Shown: piece after piece, positions 50,906 through 59,813 of the stretch
How positions within the stretch are numbered: position 1 is the first letter of the stretch
Layout: each line of letters opens with the position of its first letter
From: Paenibacillus glycanilyticus
GTDB lineage: Bacteria; Bacillota; Bacilli; Paenibacillales; Paenibacillaceae
DNA length: 64,000 bases
Reading direction: 5' to 3'
Assembly (NCBI RefSeq): GCF_023715145.1
Contig: NZ_JAMBNP010000008.1
Span: forward strand, 62,001 to 126,000
The notes under the pieces: model-generated
Told to the model about the DNA's origin: nothing
The model's input: the letters and a program-made list of their open reading frames with translations, nothing else
Database searches by the model: none
Made by a program: the position numbers and the translations under genes

Positions 50906-52309
50906 TTACTTCTTATAAACCTCGTCGATAGCGGACTGAGCCTGCGCTTTATAGGTGTCAATCACGGTAGATACCGAATTGCCCGCGGTCAGCTCGCCGA
51001 TCATTTCGTAGTAAGGGAATTTCGGGAACGTAGCGCTGTCAAGCACCAGCATGCCCGCGCCTGCGTCACGCGCGTTTTGGATATCGTTCTCGTCCGTGAA
51101 GTTGCTCTCAAGCATCGCTTGATCCGCATAATCGTAGATGGAGTCGATGTCGTTGATTTTTTCCCAGATATAGATGAGCTGATCCGGATTCTCAACGCTC
51201 TTCGGAATGGTCAAGGCCTGGAATGCGGCTTCCGACGAATGGTACGCGGTTGCGCTAGGGCCTTTAGGGAACGGAACAAAGCCGATATCGTAATCCTTCA
51301 TATCCGTTTTCAAGCCGCCGATCTCATACATGGCTCCGGCATACATGAGCGTATTGCCTTGGCGGAAAAATTGTCCCGGTTCCGTCCAGTCTCCGCCCTC
51401 CGTTGGACGAGCCACCTTCTCGGTTGCCAGCTTGGACAAGAAGTTAAATACCTCGACGGTTTTTGGATCATCGAGATTTTGCTTATCTTCAGTGGTCAGA
51501 CTCGCTTCATTGGAGACCAGAGCGGGATCCATAAAGCCGGCCGACGCAAGTCCCCACGTATCCAGCTTGCCGTCGTTGTTGGTATCCTTGTTTGCTTCCT
51601 TGGCTACCTGCGCAAAGGTTTCCCAGTTCCAGTTATCCTCGCTTACATATTCCTGAGGAGATTTGATGCCAAGCTTGCTCAGCAGGGTGCGGTTATAGAA
51701 AATGCCGGTAATCAAATTGCCTTGACCCTCTGAAAAGGCGTAACCGCGGCCATTATAAGACATGAATTCGGAAGCCTTCGGATTGAACACCTTTGTGTTT
51801 TTCGTGTATTCGTCAACCGGCCATAAAAGATCCTGTTGGACCAAAGCCGGAATCGTATAGTTTTTGCCCAATCTCACGATATCGCCAATTGGTTCGCCCG
51901 CAAGCAAGGAGGCAACGACTTTTTGCTGGTATTCGCCGTAATCGATCGCGACGTATTCCATTTTGAAGTTGTGCTTCTTTTCAAGCTCCTCCAGGTTCTT
52001 TTTGCGCTCGATATTGTCCGGATTATCCTCTCCGATGGTCATGTCCCACCAGGATACGACCTTGATCGTTCTGCCTCCCATGTCGAAATCCATCTCCGGT
52101 GAAGAGGCATCCTCTTCGGCATTGCCCGCATTGTTGGATGCTGCCGCATTGCTCGCAGCTGCGTTGTTGCTTGCGGGAGCATCGGTACTTCCGCCATTAC
52201 CATTACCGTTTCCGTTGCCGTTACTGTTGCCGCTGCCGCCGCTGCATGCCGTTAAAGAAGCAGCTAACATCAATGTCGAAAGCATCATAACCGTCTTTCT
52301 CACTCGCAC
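50906..52309 (-). CDS. Sugar-binding lipoprotein, first gene of block B
   Basis: 467 residues from a GTG at 52309 with AGGGGGG six bases upstream. Lipobox SLTAC gives a lipoprotein, followed by a striking Gly/Asn/Ser/Ala repeat linker (about 22-62) that lifts the binding domain from the membrane. The CUT1-type binding body includes MEYVAIDYGEYQQKVVASLL and GIKSPQEYVSEDNWNWETFA. It heads the 11-gene operon and is controlled by the direct-repeat promoter at 52342-52397. Confidence 0.92.
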   Translation of the reverse strand: MRVRKTVMMLSTLMLAASLTACSGGSGNSNGNGNGNGNGGSTDAPASNNAAASNAAASNNAGNAEEDASSPEMDFDMGGRTIKVVSWWDMTIGEDNPDNIERKKNLEELEKKHNFKMEYVAIDYGEYQQKVVASLLAGEPIGDIVRLGKNYTIPALVQQDLLWPVDEYTKNTKVFNPKASEFMSYNGRGYAFSEGQGNLITGIFYNRTLLSKLGIKSPQEYVSEDNWNWETFAQVAKEANKDTNNDGKLDTWGLASAGFMDPALVSNEASLTTEDKQNLDDPKTVEVFNFLSKLATEKVARPTEGGDWTEPGQFFRQGNTLMYAGAMYEIGGLKTDMKDYDIGFVPFPKGPSATAYHSSEAAFQALTIPKSVENPDQLIYIWEKINDIDSIYDYADQAMLESNFTDENDIQNARDAGAGMLVLDSATFPKFPYYEMIGELTAGNSVSTVIDTYKAQAQSAIDEVYKK

Positions 52310-52341
52310 ATTGGTCCCCCCTAAATTGGTTTACAGGGAAA

Positions 52342-52397
52342 AGTGTAGCGCTTACATTTCTGCCCAACAACCTGCCTCTAAATAGGTCAATGACCTG
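52342..52397 (-). promoter_or_regulatory. Block B promoter with tandem CAGGT-type direct repeats
   Basis: Minus strand: -35 TTGTTG (52365-52370), 17 bp, -10 TACACT (52342-52347). Repeat 1 CAGGTTGTTGG (52364-52374) covers the -35; repeat 2 CAGGTCATTGACC (52385-52397) lies 23 bp upstream. The spacer contains TGTAAGCGCTACA, a weak cre-like sequence. The layout is nearly identical to the promoter at 61606-61660. Confidence 0.75.
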
Positions 52398-52569
52398 TCA
52401 ATTTATAGGTTTCCAGGAATGACGCGGTCTCTCGGACGACCGGTTGGCCAAGAAGTAAACAAATGGATGATCGATAAAGAATTGCACATTGTCACCCGTC
52501 GTGATAATGAACAATAATAAAAACCATGAATCGTCAGAGACAATCCCACAGAAAGCGAGGTACGATTTT

Positions 52570-53331
52570 ATGTATAGAGCTTTGCTTGTTCATTCTGACA
52601 ATGACTCGAGAGAAGAAATCAGACTTATGATTCCATGGGAGCAGTGTGGCTTCGTGTTTCGTGCCGATGCGGTCTCTGACGACGAAGTTATTCTGAATAA
52701 CTATAATGCCGACCTTATTCTGATAGATCTCAAACATTCGCAAGCCAGCGGAATGAAGCTATGCGAACGCATCCGGACGCATAGCCGGATCCCTATTATT
52801 CTATTGCGAGGCAGCCATGATTTCGAGCTGCTTCGGCAAGCGATAGCCTTTCAAGTAAGCGATTACATTCTGAATCCGGTGCGGCCGGAGGTTCTGGGAG
52901 CAAGCATGAATAAGGTGAAGGAAGAGCTTGATGCCCGCCCCCTTCACCTGCAGCCGTTCACGTTTCGCTATGAAAAGAAAAAGCATCATAACCCGCCGAT
53001 TATTGATCTCGTCAAGCAATACGTCCAAGAGCATCTCCATCAAAACATTACGCTCAAAAAAATATCCGGCATGCTGCATTTTAACTGCGCTTATCTTGGC
53101 CAGAAATTTAAAGAGCAGGAAAATATGTCATTTAACGAATACCTGCTCCAGCAGCGGATGGAGAAAGCCAAGCTTCTTCTGGAGAAGACGGATATGAGAA
53201 TCTATGAGATTGCCAATGAAGTCGGCTATACCGAAATCGACTGGTTCTATAAAAAGTTCAAGGAGTACACCGGCGCCAGCGCCAATGAATACCGCAAGCA
53301 AAGCTCGGTCGTTGCGCTCCTTATCGACTGA
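52570..53331 (+). CDS. Orphan YesN-like AraC regulator with degenerate receiver
   Basis: 253 residues from the ATG at 52570, behind GCGAGG; a longer frame starts at 52489 without a ribosome site. The N-terminal receiver-like domain (1-115) keeps the fold and an Asp in LILIDLKHS but has VHSDNDS in place of the acidic pocket, RGSHDF in place of SGHSDF, and Asn in YILNPV where the invariant Lys should be. The C-terminal AraC HTH pair is intact (about 145-245; LKKISGMLHFNCAYLGQKFK, IANEVGYTEIDWFYKKFKEY). It is divergent from block B with no kinase gene beside it. It probably binds DNA without normal phosphorylation, perhaps sensing a ligand or partner. Confidence 0.88.
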   Translation: MYRALLVHSDNDSREEIRLMIPWEQCGFVFRADAVSDDEVILNNYNADLILIDLKHSQASGMKLCERIRTHSRIPIILLRGSHDFELLRQAIAFQVSDYILNPVRPEVLGASMNKVKEELDARPLHLQPFTFRYEKKKHHNPPIIDLVKQYVQEHLHQNITLKKISGMLHFNCAYLGQKFKEQENMSFNEYLLQQRMEKAKLLLEKTDMRIYEIANEVGYTEIDWFYKKFKEYTGASANEYRKQSSVVALLID

Positions 53332-53336
53332 GTTTA

Positions 53337-53350
53337 GGTAAGCGCTTGCA
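53337..53350. promoter_or_regulatory. cre-like sequence in a convergent region
   Basis: GGTAAGCGCTTGCA matches the cre consensus at 12 of 14 positions. It lies between two convergent gene ends and just before a terminator, not at a promoter, so its role is doubtful; a roadblock site is possible. Confidence 0.35.
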
Positions 53351-53356
53351 ATGCGA

Positions 53357-53394
53357 AGAAAGGAACCCTTCTAACACTAGAAGGGTTCCTTTCT
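53357..53394. terminator. Bidirectional terminator between regulator and xylanase genes
   Basis: Perfect 17 bp stem AGAAAGGAACCCTTCTA/TAGAAGGGTTCCTTTCT with a 4-base loop. Confidence 0.9.
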
Positions 53395-53419
53395 ATTGTG
53401 CATGGCATTTTACTCAATG

Positions 53420-55941
53420 CTATTTGCCTGCAAGCTTCAGCAGCCCAAAACCGGAGGTATTCGTATAAGACAGTCCCGAACGGTCATTCCAGATCGCGAC
53501 ACTGTCACGATCCCCGTCGCCGTCTTCATCATTGTTTACTTGAACGTCAAAACCAATGATGTCTCCGGCTGCCGGTGGAGTGCCATTCCATTTAATTGAG
53601 GCTTCTACCACATACCCGTTGGCCGTATGCTTCACCGCGGATACCAGATTTCCGCTCAAGGAGCCTGGATTCACGCTTTGCTCGTTGTCAAAGTTAATCC
53701 GGTATTGTCCATCATCTGCTTGATAGCCGGCGGTCGCCGCCTGGTTCTGATCGACAAATAGTTCAACCGAATCCTGCTCCCACACATTTGCGCTCTTTTT
53801 GGACAGCAGCTTATCCGATACTTCCGCGAGCACATATAAACGTCCGGCATCCCACAACGTTCTCACCTTTGCCGTTGCTCCGCTTGTCCCTTGTACCCAG
53901 CGATCCGTTGATAATACAGTTCCTTTGCTCCATATGGCATCAATTGTCCCGTCAACAATAGGCGTACCTTCTGAAGCCTTCGATAATTGGGGTCCCTCTG
54001 CCATGGTAAGCACGCCAAACTTGGATGTGTCCGTATCTTGGGAGTTTGTTCTATCGTTCCAGGAAACTTTCGTTAATGTACTGTCAGCTTTGTTAACAAT
54101 GCGTACATCAAATCCAAGCTTATCGTTTAGAGAAACCGCGTCAACCGGAATGGACGCTTCGATTCGGTATCCGTCCGCAAGCTTGACCGCTTTATATGCT
54201 GCAGGCTTGCCAGGATTAGCGCCGCTCCGGCGGAAAGTATACCTCCTGTCATCCGCTTCATACGCCGTTGTTTTGCCGTTATTGCCATCGATAAATACCT
54301 CAACCGCATCATTGCCGTTCGTGCTTGAATCCGTTACATCAACCGTAAGGTAAAGATGGTGAGCATCCCATAACGACTTGAACCTCGCAACAGCCGTTCC
54401 TTCATTCATTATGGAGACGTATGACGCCTTGCTCCATGCATCCTCCAGTTTGCCGTCAATAGAGGCGCTGGAGCTAGCTGCCGCCGTATGCTGAATCTCT
54501 ACCGGAAGCTTGCTTGGATCTACTAATGCCCAATAGGCATATTTCGCCTGCAGCCTTTCGTCAAACAGCAGAGGCCAGTTATTGCGGTCGACCGGGAAGG
54601 TGCGCAGCCAAGTATTCAAATCGTCCTTGCCCCAGAAAATAACGGCGGTCAACTGATCCGCATGCTTCTTGAATACATCGAAAATTTCCTTATACCGTTT
54701 TGCCTGCTTGATTTGAAGCTCCAGCGGGAAGGACTCGTAAGCATCATTGTCATTGGTATAGACGCTCATATCCAGCTCGGTTACCTGCTGCTCAATGTTC
54801 AAATCCGTAAAAGCCTGGATCATATCATCAAGCTCTTGAACCTGCGGATATTCAATGCCGATATGCGTCTGATGGCCAACGCCGTCAACAGGAATGCCTT
54901 TATCCTTCAGACGTTTGATTAAGTCATGCAGATCCTGCCGCTTGTCCGGTATATTCGTATTGTAATCATTGATAAACAGCTTCGCGTCTGGATCTGCTTC
55001 ATGCGCGTACTCGAATGCCTTCTCAATGAATTCTTCTCCCGCGATCTTGTACCACAAGCTGTTGCGGAGACCGCCAGGCTGTTTATCTCCCGGCTCAAGC
55101 ACTTCATTTACGACGTCCCAAGCATAGATTTTGCCTTTATAACGGCCAATGACGTTATCAATATGACGCTTCATCCTTGCAAACAGCAATTCTTTGCTTG
55201 CAAGGTTGCCATTCTCGTCGTAGAAGACCCAATTCGGGGTTTGAGAATGCCAGATTAGCGTGTGACCGCGCATGGCAATACCGTTCTGCACGGCAAAATC
55301 GACAATCTTGTCCGAGCGCGTGAAGTTGAACTGTCCCTCCTGCGGCTCCGTAGCATCCCACTTCAGCTCATTGCCGGCAGTCAAGCTGTTGAAATGCTTC
55401 TTGACCAATTGCGCATCCGGCCCGTTCGCATCTTCGATTTCATTAACCAATACCGCTGTTCCCAGCTTGAAATCATCGGCAAATACATCCTTCAGGGACG
55501 GAATATCCTGCTGAATAACAATCGGTTCCGGATCAGGAAGCTGTTCCATAGAAAAATCATCCACATAGAAGTCCAGCGTTGGGCTGGAGGATGCTTCAAA
55601 ATAGACGGAGAGACTTTAACCCAGGCGGTTAGCGCGTAGATTTTCCCTTCCGTCATGATGGACGTTACATCAAGCTGCGGACCATTCCAGCTTTGCGATC
55701 TTCCCGTTACCTGAAGACCGTATGTCCCTGTGTGGGCCGCGGCTCCCGCAGCCGAAAGCACTTCATTGCCTCCGCGTCCATGCCAGCCTTGGACCGTGCC
55801 ATCCTCAAAATCCGTTGCCAATTTTACTGCGCTTGCTTCCGCATCTGCCTGTTTCGGCAGGATGCTTAGCGACAATGACGCCAGCATCAAAGCAATGGCC
55901 AGCACGCCTGAAAGAGAGCGCTTCAAACCTTGGTTCTTCAT
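53420..55941 (-). pseudogene. Secreted CBM22-GH10-CBM9-CBM9 xylanase, broken by a frameshifting deletion
   Basis: ATG at 55941 (GAGGTG upstream) begins a signal peptide (LAIALMLASLSLSILPKQADA) and the first half of a CBM22 domain (FEDGTVQGWHGRGGNEVL to YALTAWVKV). At 55612-55615 the frame breaks. The matching CBM22 end (SLSVYFEASSSPTLDFYVDD) is in another frame, which then runs open through a complete GH10 domain (WDVVNEVLEP, VTELDMSV) and two CBM9 domains to the stop at 53420. About 40 CBM22 residues are missing, and the join shares the four bases AGTC. As sequenced, the signal peptide is not in frame with the catalytic part. The downstream frame could only start internally, giving an unsecreted protein. 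Last gene of block C, 70 bp after the ATPase gene. Confidence 0.85.
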
Positions 55942-56011
55942 CCATACACCTCGCCTTTCGCCTATTTTGTATATTCCATTAAACCGCCCCTTGGGGCGGA
56001 TCATGGCATGG

Positions 56012-56890
56012 TCAGCCTTGCGGATAGAGGATAATTCGCCCTTCCTCCATTTCAACGCGTACTTTATTGCTGTCCTTGAAGCCTTCCGCATCCAGATAGC
56101 CTGCGGGGATCTGAAGGCGTCCCGCCTTGTCGAGAACCGCGTATTCGATATGGCTCTGCTGCTCTGCCAGCAAATGCTCGGCGTCAAGCTGCGCCAGCTC
56201 GTCGGCATATGACTCTCTGCGGATCATCTCCGCAGAGGTTTTGCCGTCCCGGATCTGCACGACCCGGTCAACCTTGCGGGCAAGAAGCGGATCATGAGTG
56301 ACAATAACGATCGTAATGCCAAACGTGCGGTTAAGGGTCCGGAACAGATCGAGCACTTGGTCAGAGGTTTTTGTATCCAGAGAGCCGGTTGGTTCATCCG
56401 CCAGGAGCAGCTTGGGCTCATTAGCCAAGGCGATGGCAATCGCCACCCTCTGCTGCTCGCCGCCGGACAGCTCGCTGAGCTTGTTTTTCATGCGATGGCC
56501 AAGTCCCACCGATTCCAGCAGCAAGGCAGCGCGCATCCTGCGGCGTTTGCCCTTCAATAAGATGGGAAGCTCCACATTTTCCAAGGCCGATAGATAGGGA
56601 ATGAGGTTGCGCGCATTATTCTGCCAGACAAATCCAACCGTCTCCCGCTTGTAATTCACCAGCTCCTTTTCGCCAAACGCCAATAAATCCTTGCCGTCCA
56701 CAAACAACCTGCCCGCGGACGGTTTATCAAGACCGCCCAGCATATTAAGCAAGGTTGATTTCCCGCTGCCGGAATTTCCAATAATCGCCATCAGCTCGCC
56801 GTCCTCCACCAGCATATCGAGCCCTTGCAGGGCAACAACCTCCAGGTCGGCCGTTTTGTAGATTTTGACAAGCTCCTCGCATCTGATCAT
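56012..56890 (-). CDS. ABC ATPase with AbrB-like C-terminal domain
   Basis: 292 residues. The MacB/LolD-type nucleotide-binding domain (1-215) is complete: Walker A GNSGSGKST, Q-loop WQNNARNLIPYLSALENVEL, signature LSGGEQQRVAIA, Walker B LLLADEPTGSLD and switch His in VTHD. The last 45 residues (VLDKAGRLQIPAGYLDAEGF and VRVEMEEGRIILYP) look like a SpoVT/AbrB-type swapped hairpin, known as a tail on some ABC ATPases but unusual. GGGGAGGAG precedes the ATG; 3 bp follow the permease stop. Together with the ATPase at 60829-61563 it gives two different ATPases to one permease. Confidence 0.9.
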   Translation of the reverse strand: MIRCEELVKIYKTADLEVVALQGLDMLVEDGELMAIIGNSGSGKSTLLNMLGGLDKPSAGRLFVDGKDLLAFGEKELVNYKRETVGFVWQNNARNLIPYLSALENVELPILLKGKRRRMRAALLLESVGLGHRMKNKLSELSGGEQQRVAIAIALANEPKLLLADEPTGSLDTKTSDQVLDLFRTLNRTFGITIVIVTHDPLLARKVDRVVQIRDGKTSAEMIRRESYADELAQLDAEHLLAEQQSHIEYAVLDKAGRLQIPAGYLDAEGFKDSNKVRVEMEEGRIILYPQG

Positions 56891-56893
56891 CGT

Positions 56894-59764
56894 TTACTCC
56901 TCCCCGAGCTTCAGCGCCTGAGCAATCCGCGTCCTCGACAGCCGGTAGCCAAGTATGAGCAGGCCCGTTGCGAGAGTGAGGCCTACTATGCCGTAAAGCT
57001 GCAAATAATCGCCAAGCTTATAAATAATTTCGAATGGCGGAACCTGCTCCGCCGTTGCAAACGACATTTCGAACAACGGAACGAACAGCTCGCTGATCAG
57101 ATTGCCGATTACCACGCCCATCAACACCGCTGCGCCGGAAGTCAGCAGCTGCTCGCTTAACAGCATGCCAATAATTTGCGGGAACGGAATCCCCATCGCC
57201 TGCAACACCCCGTATTGCAGCGTTCGGCCGGATAAGGCAAGCACCCAGAACAACAGGAAGCCAAAGAAGCTGATCAGCATGGAGATCACGAAGCCAAGCG
57301 TCATAACCCCGTTAATGGCCAAGCGGAACGGATCGTTTTTGGAAGCGATCAGCTCCTGCTTCGCATCCTTAATACCGGTGACATTGATGTTGGATGCGGT
57401 CAGCTGGTCATAGATAGCCTGGCTTGAAACGCCGTCCTTCAGTTTAAGCCAGACTTCATACGGCTCGACCGCCAGCCGGTTTTGAAGCGTGCCGAGATGA
57501 CCGACGATAAGAATGGGCTTTGAAGGCTTCTCTTCCCCATCGGCGGCGACCGGAAGAGGGCTCCAGCCCGGCCAGTAATCGATAATTCCGTAGACGGTAA
57601 ACAAGGCTTCGTCGAGACCGTCCCAGTAAAGGCTTATCGGATCCCCCGGCTTTACCTTCGCGGCATCGGCAAGAGAACGCGATATCAAAACCGCCTTCGG
57701 ATTCGTCGCCATAAGGTTCAAATAGCTGTTGATCGGGTAGTCCAGAAGACCGTCCTTCATCCAGGCGGTTTGGCCAAAATCCATCGTATCAATGCCAAAA
57801 AGCGTTGCTGCGCCGTTTATTTTTTTCGTGCTGCCCGCGCTGAATCTGGCCCCTTCCTTCCGGAATACCTTTGCCGTTGCCTGAGCGCCGTCAAGCTCCC
57901 GGAACGGCTGGAACGGCGGCTCCGTGTATTGGACGCGCTTATCTCCCGCATCCAGCCCAGTCTGCGCCTGCGGCCCGGCCCCTTGCTGGATTGGAGGAGG
58001 CGCATCGCTTTCCCAGCGGCTAGTCAAGGTCATGTCCGCGCCAATGCTATACTGAATTTTGCTTTCCATGTTATCGTTGATGGTCCGTGCCGCGTTGGCG
58101 CTGAACAATCCGGTTGACACCGTCAGCACCAAAAACACCTTGATGGTCAAATACTGCCCGGATGAGCGGCTGATTTGAATGAGCGTATTGTAGAGCGCCG
58201 GCGGCCACCATCTGCGCCCGGCCCAATAAACAAGCCGGATAAACCACGGATAGATTCTCAGCACCAGCAGTCCGGCTCCAAGCGCAAACAAAGCGGGCAT
58301 CAAAAACAGCAGAGGATCGACCTGCAGAGCATCGGAATCCAGGGCGAGACGCTTCAAATCCTCCTGCCGTTTATTGAAATTGTAGAGTAGATAAAGAGCT
58401 AGACCCACGAGCAAGAAATCAATTCCCGTCTTATGCCAAAACGACATTCTGGTTAGTCTTGCCGCCTGCTGCTTATGGTTTACGATGGATACGCGGGTCG
58501 CCAGAAATGCCGGTATCAAGATAAGGACAATAGCTCCTGCTACTGCGGCGGCCGCGATTTTGTAAGCACTGCTCGTTAAGCTCACCTCAAGAGCCGAGCG
58601 CTGCACAAATTCAAGAAAGCCATTCGATGCCCCCAGCACCTTCGTAAACGCGACGCCAACAAAAGGACCGGCCGCCAGCGCCCCTAATCCAAGCATGAAG
58701 CTTTCCAGCGTATAGGCCGTCATGATCTGCAGCCGGCTGGCTCCCCGGCTCCGGAGCACCGATATCTCCGTTTTCTGCCTCTCTATAACGAGATTTGCCG
58801 CCATGTACAAATAGAAAGCAAGCATAAGCATAACCGGGGAATACAAGGACAGCATCATCACGTCCAGCTTTTCTTGCTTGCCCTGATAAGAAGCGACGGT
58901 TTCGTTAGCGGGTATGTTCACCTCCGCCGAACCAAGCCTTCCGCGGAAATAGCTTCGGATCGCCCGGTTGGCTTCGGAAAAAGCTTCGATATTATCGATG
59001 CTCATTTGTTCGTAATCCAGAGCATACCGCCATTCCAGATCGGACACTCTTACCTTGCCGTCCTTCGAAATAAACTCCCTTTCGAATTGCTGGAAGGGAA
59101 TGATAAACCCTTCGGACTCCTCGGTCGCCACAAATGGCAAATACGGATCTGCGGCCGGATCGGTATCGATAAGGCCAACCGGAATAACCCTGAACAACTG
59201 GTGATCCGCCGTTTCCGCAAGAAGCACTTCCCCCAGATCCCGTTTGACGGAATTCAGAAACTTCTGCGTCACGACTGCCTCATACAAGCCGTCCGTACGG
59301 TCAACGGGCATTCGGCCGTCAATTAAGCGAACCCGCTTCTCCAGATCGGAGAGGGATTTGAAGCCGCCTGTTGTCTTCTGCGTCTTCTTTTCCTGCTCGG
59401 ACGCGTCAGCACCGTATACCTTCATTTTCTGGGTGAACCGCTGTTGATAGTAGGACAGCGCCTCCAGCCCCATCCGCTCGGGGATCGATTGAACATACCG
59501 GTCTGCGCGTTTAATCGCTTCGACCGTTTTCTCGTCCGTCTTGGCGGACGATACGGATGTGCTGATCCTCACATAACCCGGATATACGGCGTTTTTGCTC
59601 TGTATCCCCTGAAGCTCCTTCTGCAAAGTCCTCTGTAGGATGGCATCCGAATAAAGCGGCATCGAGCTGAACAAGGCGACGCATACGGTCAGACCAAACC
59701 AGAGGTTCAGCTGCAGCCACTTGTTATTGGCCATCTTGCGGAGAATCATTGTCCATAATGCCAT
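56894..59764 (-). CDS. FtsX/MacB-type ABC permease
   Basis: 956 residues. An N-terminal helix (LWFGLTVCVALFSSMPLY), a large extracytoplasmic domain (about 40-280), an FtsX block of three helices (about 300-430), a central helix pair near 480-550, a second extracytoplasmic domain and a final FtsX block (about 810-945). Duplicated FtsX units in one chain mean it may act as a pseudo-dimer. Such permeases export lipids, peptides or lipoproteins, or work mechanically on envelope proteins; the substrate is not known. GAGGTG precedes the ATG. Confidence 0.88.
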   Translation of the reverse strand: MALWTMILRKMANNKWLQLNLWFGLTVCVALFSSMPLYSDAILQRTLQKELQGIQSKNAVYPGYVRISTSVSSAKTDEKTVEAIKRADRYVQSIPERMGLEALSYYQQRFTQKMKVYGADASEQEKKTQKTTGGFKSLSDLEKRVRLIDGRMPVDRTDGLYEAVVTQKFLNSVKRDLGEVLLAETADHQLFRVIPVGLIDTDPAADPYLPFVATEESEGFIIPFQQFEREFISKDGKVRVSDLEWRYALDYEQMSIDNIEAFSEANRAIRSYFRGRLGSAEVNIPANETVASYQGKQEKLDVMMLSLYSPVMLMLAFYLYMAANLVIERQKTEISVLRSRGASRLQIMTAYTLESFMLGLGALAAGPFVGVAFTKVLGASNGFLEFVQRSALEVSLTSSAYKIAAAAVAGAIVLILIPAFLATRVSIVNHKQQAARLTRMSFWHKTGIDFLLVGLALYLLYNFNKRQEDLKRLALDSDALQVDPLLFLMPALFALGAGLLVLRIYPWFIRLVYWAGRRWWPPALYNTLIQISRSSGQYLTIKVFLVLTVSTGLFSANAARTINDNMESKIQYSIGADMTLTSRWESDAPPPIQQGAGPQAQTGLDAGDKRVQYTEPPFQPFRELDGAQATAKVFRKEGARFSAGSTKKINGAATLFGIDTMDFGQTAWMKDGLLDYPINSYLNLMATNPKAVLISRSLADAAKVKPGDPISLYWDGLDEALFTVYGIIDYWPGWSPLPVAADGEEKPSKPILIVGHLGTLQNRLAVEPYEVWLKLKDGVSSQAIYDQLTASNINVTGIKDAKQELIASKNDPFRLAINGVMTLGFVISMLISFFGFLLFWVLALSGRTLQYGVLQAMGIPFPQIIGMLLSEQLLTSGAAVLMGVVIGNLISELFVPLFEMSFATAEQVPPFEIIYKLGDYLQLYGIVGLTLATGLLILGYRLSRTRIAQALKLGEE

Positions 59765-59813
59765 GCTTGCACCTCATTCTTGCGCCTTGTCAATCGGGCG
59801 CTCCATTGTACGG

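Noticed and set aside
52345-52357. TGTAGCGCTTACA in the block B promoter as a cre site
   Set aside because: The half-sites are one base too close and it matches the 14-base consensus at only about 11 positions; it also falls in the promoter spacer. Kept as a weak note only.
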